A stretch of DNA of 64,000 bases from CAZRIE01 sp964600075. GTDB lineage: Bacteria > Bacteroidota > Bacteroidia > Flavobacteriales > Flavobacteriaceae. The DNA lies in contig CAZRIE010000003.1 of NCBI GenBank assembly GCA_964600075.1, positions 51,230 through 115,229 on the forward strand, given 5' to 3'. A model generated the notes under the pieces. That model was not told the DNA's origin, searched no databases, and saw nothing but the letters and a program-made list of their open reading frames with translations. The first letter of the stretch is position 1, and every line of letters starts with the position of its first letter. The translations under genes and the position numbers were made by a program. Shown here in pieces: positions 33,640 to 42,540 of the stretch.

Positions 33640-34107
33640 CTAGTTCACTGAAATCAGATTGACCTCAAAAATCAATACCGAACCACCCGGTATGCCCCGA
33701 CTGTCAGAACTACCATAACCAAGATGAGAGGGTACCAAAAGTAGTCCGCTGCCGCCTTCCTTAAAATAGGTAATCCCTTCTGTCCACCCTTTGATAACCT
33801 GTTGCAGATTAAAAGAAATACCGTTGGAATCACTTTCATCGAAAACGGCCTCACTCAGATAAGACCCTTTGTAGGCGACTGTGACATCAGACGAAGCGAT
33901 GGGCTGTGCTCCAGTACCCGGTTCGTTGATTACGTAATACAGACCTGTATCGCTTTTTTGAGCCTCCAAATTATTTTCTTGGATATAAGTTTTTATATCC
34001 TCTTCGTTTTGAACCGCATAATCAATGGGTTCGGAATTTTCAGACTTGTTTTCATCGCCACAGGAAACAAGGGCCAAAAGCAAAATGGGAATCAATAGTA
34101 ATCTCAT
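33640..34107 (-). CDS. FKBP-type peptidyl-prolyl isomerase lipoprotein
   Basis: Folding helper in the periplasm. Seen: a SpII signal with lipobox (ILLLALVSCGDEN), a short acidic linker, then an FKBP domain (about 50-155) with VTVAYKGSYL, VIKGWTEGITYFKEGGSGLLLVPSHLGYGSSDSRGIPGGSVLIFEVNLISV, including the Trp of the binding pocket and the LGYG motif. 155 aa. Monocistronic, 78 bp upstream of the exonuclease stop. Confidence 0.9.
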   Translation of the reverse strand: MRLLLIPILLLALVSCGDENKSENSEPIDYAVQNEEDIKTYIQENNLEAQKSDTGLYYVINEPGTGAQPIASSDVTVAYKGSYLSEAVFDESDSNGISFNLQQVIKGWTEGITYFKEGGSGLLLVPSHLGYGSSDSRGIPGGSVLIFEVNLISVN

Positions 34108-34185
34108 AGCATGATTTTTTTGGATAGCAAATATAGAAAAATAACACTATGTTTAACTCCGAAACTCGGGGCAAATCAAAAATTC

Positions 34186-34920
34186 TTAAAGAAGCTCTAA
34201 ACCTCTCTCTATATTTTTGATGTCACGATCCGCTATGAGTTCTTCTCCGCTCAACCGTAAAAAGACCTGAGCGGTAGTAACCACATCAAGTTCGCAATAT
34301 ATAATAATGCGGTCAAGATCGTTTTCTTCGTAATAGACCTGCCTAACCATACTCCCATCGATATCTTGTTTGGGCGAGGGAATGCCCAAAATATGCGCTA
34401 ATAACTTTAGCGATGTGAAGTGTTTATAGTCACCGAATTTCCAGAGTTCCATGGTATCTAAATGGGGAATTTCCCAAGGCTTTTTTCCGAAAAGGTTCAA
34501 TTTATACGGCAATTCAATACCGTGAATAATCATCCGTCTTGCTATATAAGGGAAGTCGAATTCTTTTGCGTTATGACCACAAAGCAGATGCTTGGGCGAA
34601 CTGAAATGACCGTTGAGTAAATTTTTGAATTCCTTTAGCAATTTGGCCTCTGCCCCGTGAAAAGTAGTAGTTCGAAATGTTCTGATATCTCCATTAAGAT
34701 GAAAATAGCCTACTGAAATACATATTATCTTGCCAAATTCGGCCCAGATACCAGCACGATCGTAGAATTCCTTGGCCGTAAACTCATCTTTTCTTTGGTA
34801 TTGCGATTTCTGTTCCCAGAGTGCTTTCTTTTCATCGTCGAGATGATCAAAACTTTCCTTTTCAGGAACAGTCTCGATATCTAAGAAAAGAATATGTTCT
34901 AGATTGATTTTATATAGCAC
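34186..34920 (-). CDS. 3'-5' exonuclease (DEDDy, PolB-like proofreading domain)
   Basis: Predicted DNA 3'-5' exonuclease of the RNase H-like superfamily. Seen: LEHILFLDIETVPE (Exo I, D and E), HLLCGHNAKEFDFPYIARRM (Exo II, Asp), and a C-terminal segment YCELDVVTTAQVFLRL (Exo III, D plus YC). The best start is the GTG at 34920 (reading MLYKINLEHILF), giving 244 aa; a frame open to 35058 adds 46 residues with no family-like sequence. A TATATTTC box lies about 30 bp upstream. Role in repair is likely but not proven. Confidence 0.85.
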   Translation of the reverse strand: MLYKINLEHILFLDIETVPEKESFDHLDDEKKALWEQKSQYQRKDEFTAKEFYDRAGIWAEFGKIICISVGYFHLNGDIRTFRTTTFHGAEAKLLKEFKNLLNGHFSSPKHLLCGHNAKEFDFPYIARRMIIHGIELPYKLNLFGKKPWEIPHLDTMELWKFGDYKHFTSLKLLAHILGIPSPKQDIDGSMVRQVYYEENDLDRIIIYCELDVVTTAQVFLRLSGEELIADRDIKNIERGLELL

Positions 34921-35120
34921 GCTATACTGTAGTTTAATGACTACCGAAATATACAAACTTTTCTTATTTTCAGATGTATTTGGCACAAATACCTCGTTCA
35001 TATGCCGCTTAAGTCGACGATTTGGTCGTGGTAGTTCATCGAAATATAAGAATTGCAACCAATTTTCTAAACCCTATGATTGTTTGATATTACCTATTCA
35101 TCGAGTTTTATATATTCATC

Positions 35121-35924
35121 ATGAACAAGAATATCTCAAAAATTACGGTCAGTATGGTTTTTCAAGTCGTGTTATTACTTTCTATGTCGTTGTTTACTTC
35201 CTGTAGCACGGACGCTATGCTTTCTGATGAAATCGAAATTGCCGAAGACAGAATGGAGAACAATGAGGTTGCAAAAGAGGCTATTGATGAACAACAGCCC
35301 TGTGATAATATGGGCAATTATCTTTTTATCGAAAAGGAAGGATTGGTCAATGTCGAATTCGAAAACACCAAATTTCCCGAAGGCTGGAAGCTAAAGTATG
35401 ATGGCAACAGTTCTTCAGGGAAAGGCTATATGGTTTGGGAAGGGGACCAATACCTGGGGAATCCGGGAAATGCCAAAGCCACCTTTAGAATAAAAATCAA
35501 AAATGCGGGCACCTATCAATTTCTATGGAAATCCGCAGTGAAAATTGGAAATAGTGGATCAGACCATAACGACACTTGGCTGCGCTTTATTGATGCCGAC
35601 GATTTTTATGCGCAAAAAGAAAATAGTATAGTTTACCCGAAAGATTCCGGTAAAACCCCTAATCCAGAAGGTGCGTCAAAAGACGGTTGGTTCAAAATTT
35701 ATCGTAGCGGAAACGACCTTGATTTCAAATGGCAGGGGAGAACCTTCGATAACAATGCCCATAATATTTTTGTGGTATTTGAAAAACCAGGAATCTACAC
35801 GATGGAAATCTCGGCACGATCATCAGGTCATGGAATCGATAGATTCGCTCTTTTTAACGCTTCAAATACCCAAGAAAATGCAATTTCTGATGACACCAAT
35901 TTTAGCAAAATCAACTGCAACTAA
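35121..35924 (+). CDS. Lipoprotein with carbohydrate-binding-like beta-sandwich
   Basis: 267 residues. Seen: a SpII signal (LLLSMSLFTSCSTDAM), an acidic, Glu-rich linker to about residue 60, then one beta-sandwich domain: YLFIEKEGLVNVE, GYMVWEGDQYLGNPG, ATFRIKIKNAGTYQFLWKSAV, DTWLRFIDADDFYAQK, HNIFVVFEKPGIYTMEISARSSGHGIDRFALFN. The last block is the common ending of glycan-binding modules attached to polysaccharide-degrading enzymes (GH115-C-like). Here it is free-standing, so it may be a surface glycan-binding lipoprotein. No TonB-linked transporter or glycoside hydrolase is adjacent. A terminator follows. Confidence 0.7.
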   Translation: MNKNISKITVSMVFQVVLLLSMSLFTSCSTDAMLSDEIEIAEDRMENNEVAKEAIDEQQPCDNMGNYLFIEKEGLVNVEFENTKFPEGWKLKYDGNSSSGKGYMVWEGDQYLGNPGNAKATFRIKIKNAGTYQFLWKSAVKIGNSGSDHNDTWLRFIDADDFYAQKENSIVYPKDSGKTPNPEGASKDGWFKIYRSGNDLDFKWQGRTFDNNAHNIFVVFEKPGIYTMEISARSSGHGIDRFALFNASNTQENAISDDTNFSKINCN

Positions 35925-35955
35925 AAACCAAACCCATTTTTAGAAATCGTAAAGG

Positions 35956-35982
35956 AACCGACCATTGCGTCGGTTTTTTTTT
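35956..35982 (+). terminator. Terminator after the lipoprotein gene
   Basis: AACCGAC (35956-35962), 6-nt loop, GTCGGTT (35969-35975), then a run of T. Confidence 0.85.
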
Positions 35983-36103
35983 GGAAATTGGAATGTAGGT
36001 TCTTTCGAATATCTAGAAAACATAAGGTATCATCGGTAAAATACATACCCATAGACCATTTGATAAGCTATTTCAAATGAACAAACCAAACAGTCTGTAA
36101 AAT

Positions 36104-36577
36104 TCAAAAAAGCGATTGCTGTTTTGCGGGGCTTTCATGTTCCAACAACCACTTTTTGCGATGTAGACCGCCTGCGTAGCCCGTCAAAGAACCATCACTT
36201 CCGATTACACGATGGCAAGGAACCACAATCCATAGCGGATTCTTTCCATTTGCCGCAGCAACTGCACGGATGGCCTTCACATCGCCCAAGTTTTTGGAGA
36301 GTTCTAGATAAGAAACCGTTTTCCCGTACGGAATTTGAAGTAACGCATCCCAAACCCTTTTTTGAAAATCGGTTCCTTGTGGATTTAGCTCTAGCGAAAA
36401 GTCCTGCCGTTTTCCTTCAAAATATTCCCGTAGTTGATAAACGGCATCTTCCAAAGTTTCAGGAATGATAGCACTGGTTTTTTCGTCACTGTTCAAAACG
36501 GTAATAGCAGATAGGCCTTCTACATCGCCTACCAGTTTTGCGATGCCTAAGGGTGTATTGATATATGCCTCTTCCAT
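36104..36577 (-). CDS. ogt: Methylated-DNA--protein-cysteine methyltransferase
   Basis: Suicide repair protein that removes alkyl groups from O6-alkylguanine in the cytosol. Seen: acceptor cysteine C121 in IVVPCHRVIGSDG, the Arg-finger/helix GDVKAIRAVAAANGKNP (98-114), and TDFQKRVWDALLQIPYGKTVSY. The C-terminus TGYAGGLHRKKWLLEHE is typical. 157 aa, Ogt type without an Ada regulator domain. It starts 6 bp after the CNNM gene ends, so the two are co-transcribed. Confidence 0.95.
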   Translation of the reverse strand: MEEAYINTPLGIAKLVGDVEGLSAITVLNSDEKTSAIIPETLEDAVYQLREYFEGKRQDFSLELNPQGTDFQKRVWDALLQIPYGKTVSYLELSKNLGDVKAIRAVAAANGKNPLWIVVPCHRVIGSDGSLTGYAGGLHRKKWLLEHESPAKQQSLF

Positions 36578-36583
36578 GATGTG

Positions 36584-37699
36584 CTACTTTGGCTTTTTTT
36601 CGAGTACTCCTGTGCGTTTCGCTCGTGTCTCCCAATTTTTGCGTGCAAGGTCCTGTAAATCAGCAACGCCGTCGCTTTCGTCTATAATTTCTAGACCCAA
36701 GAGTGTTTCGATGATATCCTCCATAGTAACCAGACCACTTACGGAACCATATTCGTCTACCACTAGGGCGATATGTTCGCGCCTGGCAATAAAGGTTTCG
36801 AACAATTGTGGTATGGGCGTACTCCGTTTTGTGACTAAAATTTCACGCTTAATTTCCGAGAGGGGAATTTCGCCATTTTCGTTGACTAGCTCCTCTAAAA
36901 TGTTATCCTTTAAAACGAAACCATCAATATGGTCCATATTTTCACCATACACAGGTATTCGAGAAAAGCTCATTTTAGGGTTTTCCTCAAAAAACTCGCG
37001 AATCTTTCTATTTTCAGACGCTATTTTCATAACGGCCCTTGGGGTCATTACGTCCTTTACTAGCACTTCGCCGAAACGAAGTAGGTTTTTAATAATGGTA
37101 GACTCCGATTTTTCGAAAACACCTTCTTCATGAGCGATATCGGTCATTGTGGTAAAATCTTCACGGCTTAGAATACTTCCATGATTGCCCTTTCCCCCGA
37201 CGAGTTTTGTAAACAATTGTAGTACCCAGAGCAGCCCTGTATATTTTAGGCCTAAAACCATAATTTTAAGGGTCTTCGAAGTAAAATTCGCGAGTGATCT
37301 CCAATAGGTTGCACCTATGGTCTTTGGGATAATCTCGGAAGCCACCAGTATCAATATGGTCATGATGGTAGATACAACTCCGACCATAAGATCTTCAGTA
37401 AATTCAATACCAAAAATGCTTCTTTCTGTGCTGCCATATAGTTCTACATAGGCCACTTTTGCTTGAACGCCGACCAAAATCGCACCGACAGTATGGGCTA
37501 TCGTGTTTAAGGTAAGAATCGCGATAAGGGGTTTATCGACATCTTTTTTAAGTTCTTCTAATGTTAGGGCATATGATTTGCCCTCTTTTTTCTTCACATT
37601 GGTGAACGTAGGGGTAATGCTCAAGAGAACGGCCTCTAGAATAGAACAGAGAAAGGAAACAAAGATGGAAATTAGTCCATAAAATAGCAACAAACCCAT
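36584..37699 (-). CDS. CNNM (DUF21) and CBS-pair membrane protein
   Basis: 371 residues. Seen: an N-terminal DUF21/CNNM membrane domain of about four helices (LLLFYGLISIFVSFLCSILEAVLLS; AILTLNTIAHTVGAILVG; VVSTIMTILILVASEIIPKTIGATYW), then a CBS pair (VLVKDVMTPRAVMKIA ... RREHIALVVDEYGSVSGLVTMEDIIETLLG). No C-terminal CorC/HlyC domain is evident. CNNM/CorB homologues export magnesium or other divalent cations, with the CBS pair sensing nucleotides. Upstream of ogt in the same transcript. Confidence 0.92.
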   Translation of the reverse strand: MGLLLFYGLISIFVSFLCSILEAVLLSITPTFTNVKKKEGKSYALTLEELKKDVDKPLIAILTLNTIAHTVGAILVGVQAKVAYVELYGSTERSIFGIEFTEDLMVGVVSTIMTILILVASEIIPKTIGATYWRSLANFTSKTLKIMVLGLKYTGLLWVLQLFTKLVGGKGNHGSILSREDFTTMTDIAHEEGVFEKSESTIIKNLLRFGEVLVKDVMTPRAVMKIASENRKIREFFEENPKMSFSRIPVYGENMDHIDGFVLKDNILEELVNENGEIPLSEIKREILVTKRSTPIPQLFETFIARREHIALVVDEYGSVSGLVTMEDIIETLLGLEIIDESDGVADLQDLARKNWETRAKRTGVLEKKPK

Positions 37700-37749
37700 G
37701 TATCTGTTTTAGGGCCCGAAGATACCAATAAATACATAGCCATATAGGC

Positions 37750-39081
37750 TTATTCCTTTTGTAATGCAGCTTGATAAAAGACCTGTTGCAGGGCGGGACG
37801 GATATTCAGATTATATAGATTGCGATTGTCGCGAGTAGGATTGACTCGATTGGAAAGAAAAATATATACCAATTGGTTTTCTGGGTCGGCCCAAACAAAA
37901 GTTCCGGTAAAACCGCTATGGCCGAAGCTATCGACACTTGCTTCGGGTGCGGGATAGGCATCTTTTAAAGAGAGCTCGGGATTGTTCAAAAGCGGCTTAT
38001 CGAATCCTAGCCCCCTCCGGTTTTCGTTGTCGGGATATTGTACACGAATGAATTCCTTGACAGTTTTTTCCGAGAAATAACGCTTTCCGTCGTAAATACC
38101 ATATTGCATATACATCTGCATCAATTTGGCGAGATCCGTAGCCGTAGCAAAAAGGCCAGCATTACCGGAAACACCGCCCAATAGCGATGCGTTTTCATCG
38201 TGTACCCAACCGCTGGTCAAGGTATGCCTGAAGAGGGTATCTTGTTCGGTAGGCACAATTTTATTAGGAAAACCCTTTGTTTTTGGCTTGAAGCCCATGG
38301 TAATAGCACCCAAAGGCAAATAAAAGTTTTTCTCGAGATAGTATTCGTACGAATCTCCCGTTAACTGTTCGATAAGTTCGGGGAGTATCAGAAATGTGAG
38401 TCCGGAATACTTGTATTTCTTTTCCTCAGATACTACGGACCGATCAATTATGCGGTACATCTTTCGATTAAAATGATTTTTCACGTAGATTCCCTCATAT
38501 GCTTGATTCTTAAACCTCCAGTTTGGAGAAGTCTTGACGAACCGCTTTTTCACTTTACCATTTTTTTTGATGACTTCGTTCAGAAAGACAATGTAAGGTT
38601 CAAGGCCAGCTTGATGGGCCAAGATTTCCCGAAGGGTAAGGTCCTTTTTATCATCTTGGTTTTCCCATCTCGTCCAGTAGGTGCTAAAAGGTTTGTCTAA
38701 ATCGAGCTTACCCTCATCAACAAGTTTCATCAAAGCAGGTAGCGCAGCGGTTATTTTGGTCACCGACGCTAAATCGTATATATCGTTCAAAGCCACGGGT
38801 TGAATGCTGTCGTAGGTATGATAACCGTAGGCCTTATGGAAAATAATATTTCCATTCTTGGCAACCAATACCTGTGCCCCTGGAAAAGCCTCTTTTTTTA
38901 TACCGCTCGTGATGATGGAGTCAACTTTTGTGTTGATATACGTAGGGTCAAGCCCAACTTCGTAGGGCTCTGCATATAGTAGAGCGTCGCTTGAATTAAG
39001 ATTTATTGGAACTTTAGCGTCTTCCTGAGCCTGAAACTTAAAAGTTAATAGACAGATGAGAATAAATAAGCTCTGTTTCAT
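37750..39081 (-). CDS. Secreted serine hydrolase (beta-lactamase/class C-like)
   Basis: 443-residue exported enzyme of the penicillin-binding-protein-like superfamily. Seen: a signal peptide (MKQSLFILICLLTFKFQAQ), S106-x-x-K109 in LASVTKITAALPAL, a Tyr motif in KYKYSGLTFLIL, and the third box HSGFTGTFVWADP. PGAQVLVAKNGNIIFHKAYGY is the usual start of the domain. In other Bacteroidota this domain is often fused to a GH3 N-acetylglucosaminidase; here it stands alone. Likely a peptidase or esterase of the cell envelope. Confidence 0.88.
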   Translation of the reverse strand: MKQSLFILICLLTFKFQAQEDAKVPINLNSSDALLYAEPYEVGLDPTYINTKVDSIITSGIKKEAFPGAQVLVAKNGNIIFHKAYGYHTYDSIQPVALNDIYDLASVTKITAALPALMKLVDEGKLDLDKPFSTYWTRWENQDDKKDLTLREILAHQAGLEPYIVFLNEVIKKNGKVKKRFVKTSPNWRFKNQAYEGIYVKNHFNRKMYRIIDRSVVSEEKKYKYSGLTFLILPELIEQLTGDSYEYYLEKNFYLPLGAITMGFKPKTKGFPNKIVPTEQDTLFRHTLTSGWVHDENASLLGGVSGNAGLFATATDLAKLMQMYMQYGIYDGKRYFSEKTVKEFIRVQYPDNENRRGLGFDKPLLNNPELSLKDAYPAPEASVDSFGHSGFTGTFVWADPENQLVYIFLSNRVNPTRDNRNLYNLNIRPALQQVFYQAALQKE

Positions 39082-39238
39082 TAGTAAATTGTACGTTTTA
39101 CACTCCTAAAATCTCCTCAGTGGGACAATCCAAATATTGAATTTTGCGTAAGTCTTCAGCTATGGAAATTAGTAGGCTTACAATAACCCAACTGCATCTT
39201 TCGCAACCCTTCGACTACGCTCAGAATGACATTGAGAA

Positions 39239-40228
39239 TTATCCCATTAGTTTGACAGCATCCTTGGCAAAATAACTCGCGATAAAATTCGCGCCTGCCC
39301 TTTTAATGGCAATGAGCTGTTCCATCATCACCGAATCATGGTCAAGCCATCCTTTTTCCGCTGCGGCTTTTAACATCGCATATTCCCCCGATACCTGATA
39401 GACTGCTACGGGGACATCAACTTCGTTTCTTATTTCACGCACAATATCTAGATAACATAAACCCGGCTTCACCATCACAATATCTGCGCCTTCATCAATA
39501 TCAGCTTGGGTTTCCGATATCGCCTCAAAACGATTGGCGGAATCCATTTGGTATGACTTTTTATTCTTGGGCACATTTATTAAATCCACGGGAGCAGAAT
39601 CTAACGCATCACGAAAAGGACCATAAAACGCGCTGGCATATTTCGCACTGTAGCTCATGATGCCTGTATTGATATGGCCTTCTTCTTCCAAAGCTTCGCG
39701 GATCGTGAGTATACGACCGTCCATCATGTCGCTGGGTGCGACAAAGTCGGCCCCGGCATCAGCGTGTGAAATACTCATTTCGGCTAAAATCTCCGTCGTT
39801 TCGTCGTTTAGAATTTGTCCGGCTTCCACAATACCATCATGGCCGTATGAAGAATAAGGATCCAAGGCGACGTCGGTCATGACCAACATTTCGGGACATG
39901 CAATTTTGACCGTTTTGATGGCCAATTGCATCAACCCATTGGGGTTCAAGGCCTCCGAGCCTTTATTATCCTTTAAATCATCAGGCACTTTTACGAATAG
40001 CAAGACCGCACAGAGGCCCATATTCCAAAGTTCTTTGACTTCTTTTTCTAGATTGTCCAAACTAAGTCGATAGTAGTCGGGCATTGAGGCAATTTCTTCC
40101 TTTATACCCTTGCCTTGGACCACAAAAAGTGGGACTAAAAAATCGCTAGGGGTCAAAATGGTCTCGCGTACCAAATGGCGAATGCTATCGTTAGTTCGGA
40201 GGCGGCGGTTTCTACGAAGTGGGTACAT
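39239..40228 (-). CDS. hemB: Porphobilinogen synthase (delta-aminolevulinate dehydratase)
   Basis: Joins two molecules of 5-aminolevulinate into porphobilinogen in the cytosol. Seen: the Schiff-base lysines in MSYSAKYASAFYGPFRDA and IVMVKPGLCYLD. The metal loop reads TDVALDPYSSYGHDG, i.e. Asp-rich without the three cysteines of zinc enzymes, so a Mg/K-dependent type is expected. 329 aa is normal. Last heme gene of the minus-strand cluster, 9 bp after the FkbM gene. Confidence 0.96.
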   Translation of the reverse strand: MYPLRRNRRLRTNDSIRHLVRETILTPSDFLVPLFVVQGKGIKEEIASMPDYYRLSLDNLEKEVKELWNMGLCAVLLFVKVPDDLKDNKGSEALNPNGLMQLAIKTVKIACPEMLVMTDVALDPYSSYGHDGIVEAGQILNDETTEILAEMSISHADAGADFVAPSDMMDGRILTIREALEEEGHINTGIMSYSAKYASAFYGPFRDALDSAPVDLINVPKNKKSYQMDSANRFEAISETQADIDEGADIVMVKPGLCYLDIVREIRNEVDVPVAVYQVSGEYAMLKAAAEKGWLDHDSVMMEQLIAIKRAGANFIASYFAKDAVKLMG

Positions 40229-40237
40229 AATGATTAT

Positions 40238-40966
40238 CTATTTCTTTAAAGTATCAACTTTTTCCCAAATCTGAAAATTACCATCCCTAACGGTAATATC
40301 AAAACCTAAATCGGTTAAAATATCCTCACATTCTTGAGCTTCTTCCTGGGTCAGAATATTAGCAAAGGGGTGCACTTCCATAAATATTTTGTCGAATTTC
40401 GCGATGTCAGCCTTATGGTTTTGGAAAAGATGCAGTTCCCCACCTTCGATATCCATCACGAGGGTATCAAAATCGATATCATGTTTCTTTCGAAGGGAGG
40501 CGAAACTCAATCCCTCAATCTCTATTTTATGGGCAGTTTTCCGTTTGGCACTGCCTCCTACTATCAAATCGTGGATATAAAAAACATTATGTTCGTTTTC
40601 GGAGACAATACAATTTTCAATACGGAATCCACAGTTATTTTCATCCCTGTTTTTCTCGATCCACGGAATAAGTTTCGGGTTGGCCTCCAAAACCACATGT
40701 TGGCTGTTATCGGTTAGCAATTGATTCGTGAGACAGGAAACGTAACCTAGGCAAGAGCCCAATTCGAGCACTTTGGCATTGGGGGATAAATGTTGCGAGA
40801 GATATCTCGATTCCTCTTCCTCATAGCTATCGAGCACAAAACGCCCCCTGAACTTGAAGTCGGTCAAATCAAAAGGCACATGAATGGTCAGCCCGTTCTT
40901 TTTGAACACTTTTTTAAAATACGTAAAATAGATACCCGCCAAGAACAGTCTGGGTTTTTTAAGCAT
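40238..40966 (-). CDS. FkbM family methyltransferase
   Basis: 242 residues. Seen: an SAM-binding Rossmann motif (VLELGSCLGYVSCLTNQLL), a short acidic helix, then DTLVMDIEGGELHLFQNH, the typical FkbM 'DIEG' block, and FMEVHPF. Substrate unknown; many relatives methylate sugars or lipids at the envelope. It lies inside the heme cluster, 9 bp before hemB and 57 bp after the lipoprotein gene, which looks like co-transcription rather than functional linkage. Confidence 0.85.
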   Translation of the reverse strand: MLKKPRLFLAGIYFTYFKKVFKKNGLTIHVPFDLTDFKFRGRFVLDSYEEEESRYLSQHLSPNAKVLELGSCLGYVSCLTNQLLTDNSQHVVLEANPKLIPWIEKNRDENNCGFRIENCIVSENEHNVFYIHDLIVGGSAKRKTAHKIEIEGLSFASLRKKHDIDFDTLVMDIEGGELHLFQNHKADIAKFDKIFMEVHPFANILTQEEAQECEDILTDLGFDITVRDGNFQIWEKVDTLKK

Positions 40967-41023
40967 GTGATTGAGCTGTTTAAATACCCGCGACTTGTTT
41001 TATTTACGGGAGTTGTGCTAAAG

Positions 41024-41647
41024 TTATGGAATTATAGTCGATTCGGAATTTTCACGACACCTAATATGTTGAACGAGCTCATCGCCGAACCCGTAGGCTG
41101 ACCAAAGTGTGGTGTCTTTTATTATTTTCATTGGATTTTGGTCGGCATCGATATAGGCTTTTGTCGAAGTGACCAAGGGGTGGTCGACGCCATCTATTTT
41201 TATGATAGAACGCTTTCCTGAGATACAAAAATCACCCTCATATTCGTAACAAAAAACTAAGACTTGGTCGCCCACTGAAAGTCCAAGGCCAGCGAAACAA
41301 TCGGAAACAAAGAATTTTTGATTGTCATATGCATTTGATTCCGGGTCTTTTATTTTGAACACATTCTCCAACTCGATGATTCCCTTTTGTGCAGTGTATA
41401 AAGGGCCAGCTACGTTTGTTGGGTTCTCCAAATAATTTAGGGTTCCGGTAAAGACCAAGGTATATTTTTCTTCTCCACAGTAGCCGATAAATGGACCTGA
41501 ATCGTCCCACCAATAGGTGTAGCCTACATTTAAGGTGTCTTGGGTGAAGACGATATCGCTATCGCTTTTAGATTTTGGCGAGTTGCAAGCCGATGTTATA
41601 AACAACAGTAAAGAAATTATGTATAAAGCGTAATGTTTCAGACCCAC
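41024..41647 (-). CDS. Hypothetical lipoprotein
   Basis: 207 residues. Seen: a signal peptide with lipobox (IISLLLFITSACNSPKS). The mature part has several cysteines (GYCGEEK, VSDCFAGLG, VFCYEYEGDFC) that could form disulfides, in a beta-rich sequence. No family recognised. Its start codon overlaps the 3' end of hemF by 10 bp, so it is translationally coupled to the heme operon. Odd: a secreted protein amid cytosolic heme genes. Confidence 0.7.
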   Translation of the reverse strand: MGLKHYALYIISLLLFITSACNSPKSKSDSDIVFTQDTLNVGYTYWWDDSGPFIGYCGEEKYTLVFTGTLNYLENPTNVAGPLYTAQKGIIELENVFKIKDPESNAYDNQKFFVSDCFAGLGLSVGDQVLVFCYEYEGDFCISGKRSIIKIDGVDHPLVTSTKAYIDADQNPMKIIKDTTLWSAYGFGDELVQHIRCRENSESTIIP

Positions 41648-42540
41648 ACCTTTGGATTTTTAAGTACTCCTAACAGCCGCTCTTCATCGCTACCCTTTTC
41701 AGGGTGATGGTCGTAACGCCATTGTACATGGGGTGGAAGGCTCATTAAAATACTTTCGATTCGTCCGTTGGTCCTGAGGCCAAACAGTGTACCCTTATCG
41801 TGAACCAGGTTGAACTCCACGTAACGTCCGCGACGGATTTCTTGCCAATCCCTCTGTTCTTGGGAGTAGCTAAGGTCTTTTCTTTTTAAAACAATCGGTA
41901 TATAACAGTCCAGAAAGCTATTTCCAACTTCGGTTACGAAGCCATACCAATCTTCCATAGCCATTTCCTCCGAAGCCTTGCAGTAATCGAAAAAGAGACC
42001 GCCAACACCTCTGGCCTCATCACGATGGGTATTAAAAAAGTAGTCGTCACATTTCTTTTTGTAGGAAGGATAAAATTCCGGATTATGTCTGTCGCAAGCT
42101 TCTTTGCAAACGGTATGAAAATGGATGGCATCTTCATCGAACAGATAATAAGGTGTCAGATCTTGTCCGCCCCCGAACCATTGATCAACAATGTTCCCTT
42201 GTTTATCGTACATCTCAAAATAACGCCAATTTGCGTGAACCGTTGGCACCATTGGGTTTTTTGGATGCAGCACCAAGCTTAGTCCACAGGCAAAGAAATC
42301 GGCATCTTCAACGCCAAAATAGGCTTGCATACTCTTTGGAAGTTCGCCGTGAACAGCCGAAATATTGACGCCTCCCTTTTCAAAGACAGCTCCATTTTCG
42401 ATTACCCGTGAACGTCCACCGCCACCTTCTGGTCTTTCCCATAAATCTTCACGAAATTTGACCTTGCCATCGACCTCTTCAAGTTTGGCAGTGATGCTAT
42501 CTTGTAAGTTTTGGATGTACGTATAGAATTTATCCTTCAT
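41638..42540 (-). CDS. hemF: Oxygen-dependent coproporphyrinogen III oxidase
   Basis: Converts coproporphyrinogen III to protoporphyrinogen IX with O2. Seen: 300 aa from ATG 42540 (MKDKFYTYIQNLQ), GGGGRSRVIENGAVFEKGGVN, VPTVHANWRYFEM, WFGGGQDLTPYYLFDEDAIHFH, GVGGLFFDY, and the end block RGRYVEFNLVHDKGTLFGLRTNGRIESILMSLPP, all typical. An upstream ATG at 42552 is less likely. The use of the O2-dependent enzyme fits an aerobic organism. It overlaps the GNAT gene end by 11 bp. Confidence 0.96.
   Translation of the reverse strand: MKDKFYTYIQNLQDSITAKLEEVDGKVKFREDLWERPEGGGGRSRVIENGAVFEKGGVNISAVHGELPKSMQAYFGVEDADFFACGLSLVLHPKNPMVPTVHANWRYFEMYDKQGNIVDQWFGGGQDLTPYYLFDEDAIHFHTVCKEACDRHNPEFYPSYKKKCDDYFFNTHRDEARGVGGLFFDYCKASEEMAMEDWYGFVTEVGNSFLDCYIPIVLKRKDLSYSQEQRDWQEIRRGRYVEFNLVHDKGTLFGLRTNGRIESILMSLPPHVQWRYDHHPEKGSDEERLLGVLKNPKVWV

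Noticed and set aside
36465..37133. 222-aa open frame on the plus strand opposite the CNNM/CBS gene
   Set aside because: It lies antisense to a clearly conserved gene, has Ser/Arg/Phe-rich composition typical of a reverse-frame shadow, and matches no family.
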